This document shows positions 29,069 to 39,192 of a stretch of DNA of 64,000 nt, piece by piece (the first letter of the stretch is position 1; each line of letters begins with the position of its first letter). Both the position numbers and the translations under genes were made by a program. This DNA comes from Zasmidium citrigriseum (Eukaryota > Ascomycota > Dothideomycetes > Mycosphaerellales > Mycosphaerellaceae). A model generated the notes under the pieces. The model was not told where the DNA came from. It ran no database searches and saw nothing but the letters and a program-made list of their open reading frames with translations. The stretch lies in the NCBI GenBank assembly GCA_002786025.1, contig NHNW01000019.1, forward strand, positions 558,001 through 622,000. Reading direction: 5' to 3'.

Positions 29069-30751
29069 ATGGCACCATCGATACCACGTTCGCTCTTAAG
29101 CGCCGTATTTCTCTTGTACATCTTACCCTTGGTCGACTCACGACATGTACATAATCGACCTCTGCACAAACACCATGTACGACAGCTTGTCGTACCGGCT
29201 GTTACCACGATCGAGGAGCCATCGCCGACGACCGAAGTTTCAGCGTCATTCACAGCTGGTAATGCCGCGATCGCGGACATTCAAGCGATTCAAGAAGGTC
29301 TATCAGATCTGCCCAAGGATCTCTTGGCGTTCGTGCAAGCAATTGAACATCGCATGGAAGAGATGGAAGCACTACTACAGAGCCTGATAAACGGATCTTC
29401 TGGCATTGCGTCAACTCCGAAATCACAACCAGTGCCGTTTCCAACAACGTCAACGGGCACAGTACCCACGCCAGACTTCACAGGCCTGAGCATCCCTTTG
29501 ACTGCAACGTTCGAGACCATCTTGGGCGTCGCACCGGCGTCAAGCTCAAGCCCATCATATACGGCTTCCCAAAGCTTCATGATGACGAGGACTTCACGCC
29601 TCACAAGGACACGGACTATCACTCCCACCAGCGTTGCAACTGCCAGTGGATACCTGCTACCGAATACAACAGCCAATAGCAGCCAACCCAATCCTGTCTA
29701 TCCGTACGCAAGTGGATCAAGGTTTCCGATCTATCCGACATCCTCGTCACATACATTCGATTCACAAGCCACCGGAAACATAGCCATCACCTCCTTCAAT
29801 GGTGGGAGATCGTGGACTCAAGGAGGGCTCCCGAATGTCTGTCAGAGAGAAGAGATCGATATTGTCTTGTTATATCTCTTCACAACCTTTCAGGGACCTG
29901 GTGGCTACCCATCCTTCAGCACCAGCGGTTGTAACTGGGACTTGCCAAACGCGAATAGGACAAAAACTCCTGGCTTCGGCAACTGTGAGAAGTTGAGCGA
30001 AGATGTCACAAAGTGCCAGCAAGCAGGAAAGAAAGTTCTGGCCAACTTTCATCATTACGAACCGGAGTCACTGCCATCGGACGATCGGGCCGTGGAGCTT
30101 GCAAATGTCACTTGGAGCTTGTTTGGAGGTGGTGATGTGGATAACACCCTGCGACCTCTCGGTGCAGGGGTCAAGCTTGATGGCTTCGTCATGACCGGCG
30201 AGAAGAACTCTACGGAGTGGCTGGTATTCACATCGGCACTACGGGGTCACTTTGAGGAGGACCAGAGCAAGAGATACTTCCTGGCGTCGGCTCCAGACTG
30301 CTCGATCGGCGGCCCATCGGTGGGCATCGGTATTATGGCTCAATCCGACTTCGTATGGCCTCAGTTCACGGCATCGGGATGCGAGTTGTATGGACTAGAT
30401 ACAACAACTCCACCTGAAGACAGGAACGGCTCGTCGCTCGACGTCTCGAACTTCGTCAACAACACTTTCAAACGCTGGTCTGATCTGCTGATCGGCCAGA
30501 GCGTGCTCGATCAACCTCCAAGACTTTACATTGGCATGAATCTGCCATACAACCAGTACTACCCCAAGAATACAGTGGTTTTGCTGTTCAACAAAATTCG
30601 CGAGAGCAAGATCAGAAATTTTGGAGGCGCAATGCTTGCGTATGGGGATGCGATGGTCAATAATGTGGATGGTCGGGGCAATAACTACTTGTACAGTTTG
30701 AAGCAGGCGTTGGATTGTGGGAGCGAACAGTGTTGGTTTGGTGTTGGGTAG
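29069..30751 (+). CDS. secreted class III chitinase-like (GH18) protein, catalytic motif degenerate
   Basis: 560 residues, intronless. Residues 1-24 form a signal peptide (LLSAVFLLYILPLVDS). A variable region with a short helical stretch (LPKDLLAFVQAIEHRMEEMEALLQ) and Ser/Thr/Pro-rich linker runs to about 230. The C-terminal domain follows the class III (hevamine-type) GH18 pattern: NIAITSFNGG, CQREEIDIVLLYLFTTF, NCEKLSEDVTKCQQAGKKVL, then LDGF, YFLASAPDCS, and SDFVWPQF with a nearby Cys. The catalytic DxxDxDxE motif reads D371-G-F-V-M-T-G-E378: the first Asp and final Glu are present, but both middle Asp residues are Val and Thr. Substrate-assisted hydrolysis needs the Asp next to the Glu, so activity is probably lost or weak. 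It may be a chitin-binding or cell-wall protein (inference). Confidence 0.78.
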   Translation: MAPSIPRSLLSAVFLLYILPLVDSRHVHNRPLHKHHVRQLVVPAVTTIEEPSPTTEVSASFTAGNAAIADIQAIQEGLSDLPKDLLAFVQAIEHRMEEMEALLQSLINGSSGIASTPKSQPVPFPTTSTGTVPTPDFTGLSIPLTATFETILGVAPASSSSPSYTASQSFMMTRTSRLTRTRTITPTSVATASGYLLPNTTANSSQPNPVYPYASGSRFPIYPTSSSHTFDSQATGNIAITSFNGGRSWTQGGLPNVCQREEIDIVLLYLFTTFQGPGGYPSFSTSGCNWDLPNANRTKTPGFGNCEKLSEDVTKCQQAGKKVLANFHHYEPESLPSDDRAVELANVTWSLFGGGDVDNTLRPLGAGVKLDGFVMTGEKNSTEWLVFTSALRGHFEEDQSKRYFLASAPDCSIGGPSVGIGIMAQSDFVWPQFTASGCELYGLDTTTPPEDRNGSSLDVSNFVNNTFKRWSDLLIGQSVLDQPPRLYIGMNLPYNQYYPKNTVVLLFNKIRESKIRNFGGAMLAYGDAMVNNVDGRGNNYLYSLKQALDCGSEQCWFGVG

Positions 30752-30972
30752 CTTATGACGAAGTAATGAAAGTTATGATGAAATGAAATACGAACTAAAT
30801 TTCTAACATGTGAAGATGTGAGTGAATGAAAAGGTTGCTGACAAAGACTTTTTCTTGGCAACGGCCATGACGACAGTCGTCCGGAGCTTTGGGGCTCACC
30901 CGAGCTTCCAGTCTTTTGTGACGAGCTCTTCTTTCTCCGTGCAACCAACCACACCTTTCACATACCACAGCC

Positions 30973-32197
30973 ATGTTTTCGACACGCCTTTTCCGGCCTG
31001 CAGCTCAGCTGTCAAGCGTAAGCAATTCTTCCCCGATAACTCCCAATCTGGATGCCCAATGGCTTCTGGTAAGCAAAACAATGGATCGCTAACCGAGATG
31101 GTCATGACAGCAAGTCCGTCGATACGCATCGGAAGCGCCTAAGAGCGGCGGCAGCAACGTCCTCCTGTACGGTCTCGGCGGTGCAGCGCTTGTAGGAGGA
31201 GGATACTATGCCTTCTCTGGCAGCAAAGACCCGGTTCAGCAGGCCAAGGAGCTGACCGAGCCGGCGAGAGCGAATGTGCCTCCCTCGATGGGCGGTCCTC
31301 CCGACAAGGTCTTCGTTGGTGGTGGTACGTTAAGAGATGTGGTATACACGTGATGATGGGCTGAACGATGGATAGACCAGGGCTTCATCAGCCTCGTGCT
31401 GGACAAGGTTGAGAATATCAACCACAACACCAAGCAATTCCGATTCAAGTTCGACAACCCCGATGCGGTGTCTGGACTTTCGGTTGCTAGCGCTTTGATT
31501 ACGAAGTACAAGGGACCAAATGATGAGAAGCCAACGATTCGACCATATACTCCAACGAGCGACGAGGGTAAGTTGGGAACGGGAATGCAAAAGCTGGGTA
31601 GTAATGGCGGTTCTAACGACACGAACAGACGAGAAGGGCTACATGGACCTGATCGTAAAGAAATACCCCAACGGCCCAATGTCCGAACATCTCCACGCCA
31701 TGGAGCCCGGTCAGCGACTCGACATGAAGGGCCCGATCCCAAAGTACCCATGGGCTCCCAACAAGCACGACCACATTGCCCTGATCGCTGGTGGAACCGG
31801 AATCACGCCCATGTACCAACTCTGCAGACAGATCTTCAAGAACCCCGAGGACAAGACGAAAGTCACGCTCGTATTTGGCAACGTCACCGAAGAGGACATC
31901 CTCCTCAAGAAGGAATTCGAAGAGCTTGAGAACAACTTCCCCAACCGGTTCCGCGCTTTCTACGTGCTTGACAAGCCACCAAAGGGCTGGAAGCAGGGCA
32001 GCGGCTTCATCACCAAGGACCTGCTCAAGACCGTCATCCCCGGTCCCAATGATGAGAACGTCAAGGTGTTCGTGTGCGGTCCTCCTGGTTTGTACAAGGC
32101 CATCTCTGGAGCGAAGAAGAGCCCCGCAGACCAAGGCGAGCTGAGTGGATACCTGTCCGAGCTGGGATACAGCAAAGACCAGGTCTTTAAGTTCTAG
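30973..32197 (+). CDS. MCR1: NADH-cytochrome b5 reductase, mitochondrial
   Basis: Exons 30973-31017, 31111-31324, 31376-31567 and 31629-32197, encoding 339 residues. The N-terminus [22 protein letters not shown] is a mitochondrial presequence, followed by a membrane helix ([19 protein letters not shown]). Then comes the FAD-binding ferredoxin-reductase fold: RPYTPTSDE (FAD motif, completed by the third splice), [22 protein letters not shown], and the NADH site [26 protein letters not shown] and [14 protein letters not shown], ending DQVFKF. Mcr1 transfers electrons from NADH to cytochrome b5 or to ergosterol and erythroascorbate pathways, and is sorted to the outer membrane and intermembrane space in yeast. 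All key motifs are intact. Confidence 0.95.
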
Positions 32198-32429
32198 AGA
32201 CTAGAAGAGAAGACGGACTGTACAAATAGCTAGAGCCGCGAATGCAACCAAAACGATTAGATCACGAAAATCCTGTTGCAGCTCATTCCTAGCTACACTG
32301 AGTGTGGGTAACATGCATCCGGGGCTTGGCCGCACCGGGGATATTCTACTCTGCTTCTCGCTGATACCCAAAATCGGAGGACAAGCAGCAATTGCCCTCT
32401 CGATAAATGTTCGGCACTGTTATCAGCGG

Positions 32430-34207
32430 TCACGCTGCACTGGCTGCCGCCTCCCTCTCATTTCTCAGCTGACTGGCCATCACCTCAGTATGGTCCGCGC
32501 TCTTCGAAGGGTATTTCTTGAACAAGTACGCGAAAGCCACTGATCCCACACAGATCATGCCCATAAACGCAGACGTTGCACTGTGAAGTATGTCAGCTTT
32601 GTCTTTTCAAGGCAGGGACATCGACGACTGACCTGAAACCCGGCAAATACCTCGGACCATCACTATCCGGCCACATGAACGACCCATAAATCGAAGCTCC
32701 ATTACCAAGAGCATTGATCAGCGCAATCGCAATAGCTCTCTTCTCAGCCGGGTACCCCAGGACATGAGAGATCCAGGTCTTGGTCAAGGGCGAACAGCCG
32801 TAGATCGTGCCGAAGGCGATGATGGCTAGTCCGTAGCGAGTCATGCCTCGTTCAGTAATGGTTGTGGCAACGAAGAAGATGAATCCGAGACCGGAGAGGC
32901 CGGCTAAGACGGGCCAGATCTTCTTCATGCGGTCGGCGAGGAAGCAGCTTCCTAGGATGCAGATTGTAGCGAAGGCGTAGGCGGGGATTGTGTAATCTGG
33001 GCATGTGTTAGAGTCTTTTGTTGGAGAAATGGGATGAAGTGTTGGCTTACACTGCGCCTTATGACCCTCCCAGCCAAAGCTTTGGACTAACGCCGGCAGG
33101 AAATAAAGCATTGTCTGAGCGCTTGTCGTGAGACCAAAGATGAGGCAGAGGCACCACGTTCGCCAATCGGCACAGGTCATCTTGAAGGCTTGCCATTCCC
33201 CAATCCGCTCATGGGCGCCTTGAGTGAGGCCGATGCCTTGAAGTGCCAGTCGATTACAGGCGAGAATTCGTTCCTCTTCGTTCAGGAACTTGCTCTTCGT
33301 GGATGCTGGGAAGTCTGGGAGCAGGAAGAAGGTGACCATCCCGACGACGACTGATGCCAGGCCTTCGAGGATCTATGATGTATCAGCTTTTGGTTCAGAG
33401 TTCGGTAGATGGGAGGCGAAACTCACAAAGAGCCATCGCCATCCGCGTATACCAGCCACGTCTTCCATGTATGTCGTGATGACTCCAGCAAGGAGGCCTG
33501 AAAGAGCGCCAGCAATGGCGACTGAGGTGTACAGCCAAGCAAATCGAGAAGTCAACTCGTACTTCTTGTACCATGAACTCAGGTAAAATGTACATCCAGG
33601 GGCAAATCCGGCCTCAAAGATACCCAGCAAGAAGCGCATGGCAACGAGATCGCGATGGTTCTGAGCAGCGCCCATACAAGTTGCTACCGTGCCCCATAAG
33701 ACCGCGAGGAGTGGGAGGTACACAGAAGGTCTGACACGGTTCAGAATCATGTTGGAGGGGACCTCGCAAAGCAAATAGGAAATGAAGAAGACCAGGACTG
33801 CGATCGAATATTCGTTCGATGATAAGTCGAAGTCGGATGACATTCCGGCGATTTTGGCGTTGCTGAAGAGCGTGAGCAAGCAAGAAGTGGTTGTCCTGGA
33901 AGCTACACTTACCCGATGTTCGCACGATCCACGTTGGAAAGTAGATAGAGTGTCCACATACATGGCTACACGGTCGTTAGGCTGAGCATCGAGCTACTCA
34001 CATTGTAATTTTACTCACCACCAGGCGCCAGTCCAGCTTCCGCACTAAGGCCTTCTCCTCGTCAGTGCCCGGGACGTACGCTGCAGCCAGCTGTTGAGCA
34101 TGCTCCAAGTCCAATTGTCGTTTGGCATCTTGAGAGTCGGAGTATGTCACATTGGCTGGCAATGCCTCGACATGTTCATGGATGTTCTTCTCGTTATCGT
34201 TAGCCAT
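32430..34207 (-). CDS. MFS permease, Dal5/anion:cation symporter type
   Basis: Six exons on the minus strand: 34207-34019, 33965-33913, 33862-33427, 33372-33051, 32996-32633, 32580-32430, encoding 504 residues. The hydrophilic N-terminus ends RKLDWRL. Helix 1 is CMWTLYLLSNVDRANIG, with the family 'D.RANIgNA' motif across the second splice (NAKIAGM). EAGFAPGCTFYLSSWY is the signature loop of the allantoate/nicotinate/tartrate permease group. Later segments include LLPDFPAS, PALVQSFGWEGHKAQ and SHVLGYPAEKRAIAIALINALGN. The 54-nt intron at 32997-33050 is in frame and lacks a stop, but removing it restores the usual 'AQYyTIPAY' join. It diverges from the PdxA-like gene across a 499-bp promoter, which suggests it imports that enzyme's precursor, probably an organic acid anion (inference). 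Confidence 0.87.
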
Positions 34208-34706
34208 GGCTCAAAGTCGGTGGGTCTGAAAGCGAATGACAGTTCTGCGAGACCCAAGAGGAAGACCGTCGATCTCATATACCTCCTGAGGCCAAGTCCA
34301 ATATCGCAGTCCCCCCGGCCATGATGTTGTAGCTGCTGCGAGGCTTGGGAAGAGTTAAGATAGGCACTGTGGAGTAACCACCCCAGAACCCCGCGTGTGG
34401 GGTAAGCGTGGTGTGAAAGATCTAGAGACACCGGCTGTCGGCCGGTGTAGTAGGACAACGCACCGGCAAACTGGCGGCGAGGCTGTCGGGGTCAGCGCGG
34501 AGCACCGGTATTGCTCAAAGTTGACCGGCAAGCACCCGCGTTGCTCAGTGGATCTCGCCGGCTTCGTGTGGGACTGAGGTCGTAGAGCTTGCGAGACCAT
34601 TTAGTTACCAGAGACCCCATGTCAGAGGGCACACTCGCTCCCCTTCTTTGCAAATCTGCATTTTCCTCCCCCTCTTTGCAAAATTCCTTCAAAATCACTC
34701 TAAAAG
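34208..34706. promoter_or_regulatory. shared promoter of MFS permease and PdxA-like gene
   Basis: 499 bp between divergent starts. It contains a cluster of CCGG sites (about 34431, 34442, 34463, 34504, 34524, 34557), including a perfect inverted repeat at 34428-34448. Such CGG/CCG-rich motifs are typical targets of Zn2Cys6 regulators, and one is encoded directly downstream of the pdxA-like gene. Confidence 0.6.
34428..34448. promoter_or_regulatory. candidate Zn2Cys6 operator, perfect inverted repeat
   Basis: ACACCGGC, a 5-base spacer TGTCG, then GCCGGTGT. The two 8-base arms are perfectly complementary and contain CGG/CCG half-sites in the arrangement expected for a dimeric zinc-cluster factor. 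The position between two divergent genes of the same putative pathway supports a regulatory role (inference). Confidence 0.5.
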
Positions 34707-35856
34707 ATGGTCGCCCCAAAAGTCAACAGTATAGGTCGGCCGCGGATCGCATTGGTGCTTGGAGATCCGGCAGGCGTTGGTCCTGAACTCATTGCAAGGC
34801 TTCTCAGCAATCGGAACAACACTCAGCAGGCTGAAATCACCGTCCTCGCGGATCGATCAGAGATAGACCTCGCTATCGCGGATGCAGGATATCCAGATGT
34901 TGATTTCTCAGAGCTTCGAGTCCTCGACGACTGCACTGGTCCAGCAGAACCCATACCCAGATGTCAGGAGTCGAAAGCAGGTGGTGAGCGATGTATGCAC
35001 CAGCTCAAGCGTGGCTTGAAGCTGTGGCAAGATGGGGAGATCGACGGCATAGTGTTCGCTCCATTGAACAAGAGCTCGCTGAAGGAAGCGGGCATGGTTG
35101 AAGAGGATGAACTGCGATGGTTTGCAAACCAGCTAGGATACAAGGGCACGACCAGCGAGATCAACATTGCAGGACCGCTCTGGACGGGCCGGGTGACCAG
35201 TCATGTTGGTATTGAGAAGGTGGCGGGCTTGGTCTCGAAGGAGTCGACTTTGAACGCCATCCAACTCGTACATCGGCTACGGTAGGTACTTCCTGGTGTT
35301 GAGAGAATGGCGTGAGATCATGCTGACAGTCTGCAGATGGGAATCCGGTATCGAAAGCCCAAGACTGGCCGTATGCGCTCTCAATCCTCACAACGGCGAG
35401 AACGGCAGCTTCGGTCGTCAAGAAATCGACCACATTGCTCCTGCAGTCAAAGAAGCCCAGTCGAAGGGCATCGATGTGCAAGGGCCGTTCCCATGTGACA
35501 CGTTATTCCTCAAGCGCCAGCACTTCGATGTGATTGTCACCATGTATCACGATCAGGGCCAGATCGCCATGAAGCTGCTATCATTCGAAGGAGGCGTCAC
35601 CGTCCAGGGTGGGCTACCTATCGTCATTGCAACACCAGCTCATGGAACGGCCTTTGATATCGCTGGCAAGGGCATTGCAAGTCCTGTTAGCATGCAAAGT
35701 GCTTTTGATGTGGCCGTGACCATGGCAGCTCGTCGGCTCGCGAAACAAGCCGTGAACGAGGATGTGGCGTATGCTGCACGTTTGACAGCGAGAGCAGGCG
35801 ATGCTGCAAAAGGCGTTGCACAGGTGTCGGCAGTGGAGGTGACTTCGTGTTGTTAG
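34707..35856 (+). CDS. PdxA-family dehydrogenase (4-hydroxythreonine-4-phosphate dehydrogenase-like)
   Basis: Exons 34707-35281 and 35337-35856, encoding 364 residues. The splice rejoins the frame as RLR-WESGIE. Family motifs are intact: GDPAGVGPELIAR, IVFAPLNKSSLKEAG, TSHVGIEKV (metal His), CALNPHNGENGSFGRQE, GPFPCDTLF, VTMYHDQGQIAMK (metal His) and TPAHGTAFDIAGKG (metal His). PdxA enzymes oxidise and decarboxylate phosphorylated 3-hydroxy acids with NAD. Relatives act on 4-phospho-D-threonate/erythronate or terephthalate dihydrodiol. Fungi make vitamin B6 through the Snz/Sno (Pdx1/Pdx2) route, so a B6 role is unlikely. Neighbours (permease upstream, Zn2Cys6 regulator downstream) point to a catabolic cluster. 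The gene may trace to bacterial transfer, later gaining an intron (inference). Confidence 0.88.
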
Positions 35857-36217
35857 TACATTCGAAACCTTGGAAGGCAAAGAGCAAAGACGTGAGGTCA
35901 AATGCCACGTGGTGTTCCAGGGGTAGAACTAGTTAGTCATCAAGTAGGCTAGAAGAGCAGTCGCGCTTCTCGAGAAGACTTGTTCAATACAAGAACATAC
36001 AACAGACAACATCTCAATCTCTGTGCCACGTCTCAACCATTTGTACGCTGCCTGAGATGGCTCAAAAGGCAATGCCGTGCTCGGGAGATGTTGTACCGAG
36101 GGCGTGCCCAGCCTCTCCCCACTCAACGGCGTTTGGGCGGCCACCACCTTGACCACACTCGTCCTGCATCTCGCACTGTCATTGCGTTCCGAAGAGACCA
36201 CTTGAGCACGATCCGCT
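35857..36217. other. intergenic region between PdxA-like and Zn2Cys6 genes
   Basis: 361 bp. ORFs antisense to the next gene reach into it but show no family features. Presumed 3' UTR of the PdxA-like gene and promoter of the regulator. Confidence 0.45.
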
Positions 36218-38293
36218 ATGGAGTCTCCGTATGATCCCAGCGGCGGAACGCCGAACAACAGCACCCGGCCGAGAAAACGCAGTCGAAAGTCTGTTGTTGA
36301 CGACGAGATTGCAAGAAATGGCCAGCAAATCCGACAGAACAAGGCATGTGCCGCCTGCAGAAAGGTCAAGATGAAGTGTGATCCACCGACGCATGATCCA
36401 CGAGGTAGCTGTACCAGATGCCGACGACTTGGGATCCAGTGCCTACGAGAGAAGATCTCGTGGATATCCGAAGACGATGGTGCATGGCTGACACAACTCA
36501 CCCTCACCAAGCTGGAACGAGCCCTGGAAGATGTCCTTGAAAAGCTGCGGATGCCTGCACTGGACTTATATGTCTCACCGGCAATTGTCAGACCTCGTCA
36601 CCCCCCACGAGAGACAAGGCCCAATTCCGAGGAGAGGGATGAAGGCGCTCGCCAGGTTTCGCCAGACCCTCTGAATTCGTTGATTGAAGCGACTCAGCTC
36701 AATGGCATTCGAAGTCAGCTTCGTTCTGTCAAGCTACGGCGGAAGGGCGGCATGCGAAGGAGAGACCATGATCTGATCTCTGAGAACTTGATGAGTCTCG
36801 GTGAGGCTGAGGAGCTTCTCGACATCTTCAAAAGGACCCAGTCCCGGCATTTGTTTTCCGCCTCTATCTCTGAGAATGCGACGGTGGAATCGATCCGCGC
36901 CTCGAGCACCGTGCTGTTCACTGCTATCATGCTCGTGACTGCTTTGCACATTTCGGGAAAAGAAAAGACCCACGAGACCTGTCACAGCGTGTTTATGGGC
37001 TTAGTCTCCTCGGTCATGTTCGACCGTTTCCACACTCTAGATGACATACGTGGACTCTGCATTGCGGCGTTCTGGCAACCATATCTCAGCTGGAAAATCT
37101 CGGGCCTTAGCATTCGCATGGCCACTGAACTCAACTTGCATCAAGCCTTCTACGAGGCTTTCAACGAGCCATCTGCATTGACCGAGCAACGCGAAGAGAA
37201 CCTCGAGAAAGCTCGACTGTGGTACCTCCTTTACGTACTTGACCACCAATCCAGTGTCAATTACAGTAGGCCATACATCATGTCCGACCTGCGGCCAATC
37301 AAAGAGCACGGTCTTCTGATTGAATCCGATTCCTGTCTACAGTCTGACAAGGAACTGCTGTCACAGGTAACGGGTCTCGTAGTCTTGAGCAAGGCATTTG
37401 AGATTTTTGGTCACGAGTCCAAGAGAGTCGTACCCGGCGGCGATATCACGGTCATGAACTTGACTCGGTGCAGCGATGACATTCAAGCATGGAGAGACCG
37501 TCAAGACGCCTTGATCGACGACTTGAACAGCTCAACGCTGAGGAGTGCTGATCTACAGTATCACTTCAGCAATCTCATCCTCAACGCCATCGTCTTGAGA
37601 GGTAGACCGCTCGGAAAGCTCGCAGAGCTACCCAGTAGCCTCCGTACACACGCCTACTACGCCGTCGAAGCTGCGCACTCGATCCTCCAGCTATCTTTGA
37701 AGCCCGAGTTTCGAGAAGAGATGATAGGACTGCCTCTTTATCGGCACTCTATGATCGCCTTCGCCATCATCTTCCTCATGAAAATGGCGCAACGATGGCA
37801 TGTGATAGGCATCACAATTAATCCGACGCAACGAACCCTGCCCCTGATCGAAAGCACCATCCAAATGCTCCAGGCTTGCAACGCTGGGGCCAACCACATT
37901 GTCGCGACGATGGCGTCTGGATTCGAGAGGATGTTGAAGCAGCTTCGTCGCGCAGAATCTCTCACTACGTCGACCGCCCAGGATCCAGGAGCAGGCCATG
38001 GCTCTGAAGCGAACCTGTATGCGCAGCAGGGAGCAAGCCACGTCGGTCAAGATCTCAGCTCATCTTTTCCCCCAAGCGGTGCTGGTCTTCCGAGCAATGT
38101 GCAACTTCCAGTCAGCGGGCCCTATCCTATTGGTCAAATCTCACCCGATGCAGGAGGCTCTCAGGACCTGTATGCCACCTGGGGTTTCCATGACGATGAT
38201 CTGTGGTCTGTTGGCATGGGCTATGACCTGCTGGATCCTAGTGGCCAAGGTCTCGCGACGACCGACTTCACGTTCGAGTTGGCCAATTGGTGA
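36218..38293 (+). CDS. Zn2Cys6 fungal transcription factor
   Basis: 691 residues, intronless. A basic stretch (RPRKRSRKS) precedes the binuclear zinc cluster at about 44-75: CAACRKVKMKC, a longer loop with PPTHDPRGS, then CTRCRRLGIQC, giving all six cysteines. A coiled dimerisation segment follows (LTKLERALEDVLEKL). The middle homology domain spans about 230-480, with the diagnostic WKISGLSIRMATELNLHQAF and EKARLWYLLYVLDHQ and YSRPYIM. The C-terminus is Gly/Pro/Ser-rich and acidic (DDDLWSVGMGYDLLDPSG), consistent with activation. It probably regulates the adjacent PdxA-like and permease genes through CGG motifs in their shared promoter. That link is inferred from position. Confidence 0.9.
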   Translation: MESPYDPSGGTPNNSTRPRKRSRKSVVDDEIARNGQQIRQNKACAACRKVKMKCDPPTHDPRGSCTRCRRLGIQCLREKISWISEDDGAWLTQLTLTKLERALEDVLEKLRMPALDLYVSPAIVRPRHPPRETRPNSEERDEGARQVSPDPLNSLIEATQLNGIRSQLRSVKLRRKGGMRRRDHDLISENLMSLGEAEELLDIFKRTQSRHLFSASISENATVESIRASSTVLFTAIMLVTALHISGKEKTHETCHSVFMGLVSSVMFDRFHTLDDIRGLCIAAFWQPYLSWKISGLSIRMATELNLHQAFYEAFNEPSALTEQREENLEKARLWYLLYVLDHQSSVNYSRPYIMSDLRPIKEHGLLIESDSCLQSDKELLSQVTGLVVLSKAFEIFGHESKRVVPGGDITVMNLTRCSDDIQAWRDRQDALIDDLNSSTLRSADLQYHFSNLILNAIVLRGRPLGKLAELPSSLRTHAYYAVEAAHSILQLSLKPEFREEMIGLPLYRHSMIAFAIIFLMKMAQRWHVIGITINPTQRTLPLIESTIQMLQACNAGANHIVATMASGFERMLKQLRRAESLTTSTAQDPGAGHGSEANLYAQQGASHVGQDLSSSFPPSGAGLPSNVQLPVSGPYPIGQISPDAGGSQDLYATWGFHDDDLWSVGMGYDLLDPSGQGLATTDFTFELANW

Positions 38294-38633
38294 GAGTTGT
38301 CGAGCTCAGTAAGTGTCGAGGAACCTGGCTCCCATTGCTCGCAAATCATACACAATGTCCATAGAGGTTGCGAGCTTCGGACTATCCTCCGTTTCAGCGA
38401 GTACGGTGCTTACGGATGAACACACCTCGTGGCTACTCCACGACCCCAAAGAAGGCATTCATCGAACCATTCTCGCAGCGTCAGCTCTTGATTACTCGCC
38501 TTCATACTTCCACTTTGGGAGTGGTCTCCAACCAGCCAAACATTCGCACAAACATGAGCCCAACAAAATGGAAAAACAGAACCGCCCCAACAAGCTTTGA
38601 CAAGTCTTTCAACAGGTTCTGGCGGCAGCCTGA
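38294..38633. other. 3' flank of Zn2Cys6 gene
   Basis: 340 bp between the regulator and the foldback element. A 95-codon ORF at 38313-38600 has no recognisable features and ends in a Lys/Asn-rich run. I do not call it a gene. Confidence 0.4.
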
Positions 38634-38810
38634 ACGTTAGTTTCAGCCAATTCAGTGCTTACCTTCTCATCTGCCCGTGTGCTCGTCTGCCCGTCTGCCC
38701 ACCTTTTTCGAAGCGTTGTATACGGCCTCTACGGCCTTAGTACTATAGAATTTGCTTATAGATAGCTATGTTAGCTAGATGCTTAACGCATTAGCACGTA
38801 TATCGATTGT

Positions 38811-38865
38811 AGAGTCGCTAATAAATGTGTTTTAGTATCGCCGTGTCGGTCGCAAAGCGCAAAGC
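38811..38865 (+). repeat. inner inverted-repeat arm, left
   Basis: 55-bp arm beginning AGAGTCGCTAATAAATG and ending CGCAAAGCGCAAAGC. Inverted partner at 38977-39031 with two transition mismatches. Confidence 0.85.
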
Positions 38866-38976
38866 TAGTCGCAAAGCCGGGTACGTAGGTCCTAGTATAA
38901 CGGCGTAAGTTTGAGACTAGCTATGACGTCATAGTATGCCTTAAGGTACGCCTACGTTCTAAGATATTTACTACGG

Positions 38977-39031
38977 GCTTTGCGCTTTGCGACCGATACA
39001 GCGATACTAAAACACATTTATTAGCGACTCT
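38977..39031 (-). repeat. inner inverted-repeat arm, right
   Basis: Reverse-complement partner of 38811-38865. Together with the outer terminal repeats it lets either strand fold into a long hairpin. Confidence 0.85.
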
Positions 39032-39192
39032 ATGATCGATGTACAGCTCTCCTACTATACGTTAGCTAGGTATACACCCCTAGCGTAAAGCATTTACTTT
39101 TTTGTCGCCGTAGGGGCCGTATATAACGCTTCGAAAAAGGTGGGCAGACGGGCAGGTGGGAAGATGATCCATGAATTGGCTGAAACTAACGT

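Larger units (their letters stand above)
38634..39192. mobile_element. foldback / MITE-like element with nested inverted repeats
   Basis: The 559-bp segment is one large imperfect palindrome. The first 21 bases are the exact reverse complement of the last 21 (ACGTTAGTTTCAGCCAATTC plus A). A second outer block of about 45 bp (around CTGCCCACCTTTTTCGAAG) repeats inverted with few changes. An inner pair of 55-bp arms (38811-38865 and 38977-39031) matches at 53 of 55 positions, and the two mismatches are transitions. The centre is TATGACGTCATA near 38930. No transposase ORF is present. If the ends are read as GTTTCAGCC, TA dinucleotides flank both sides (38638-38639 and 39187-39188), as expected for a Tc1/mariner-type target site. 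The interior is rich in TA steps, in contrast to its GC-rich flanks. Confidence 0.8.

Noticed and set aside
31613..32134. 173-codon minus-strand ORF
   Set aside because: Antisense to MCR1, whose FAD and NADH motifs are unmistakable.
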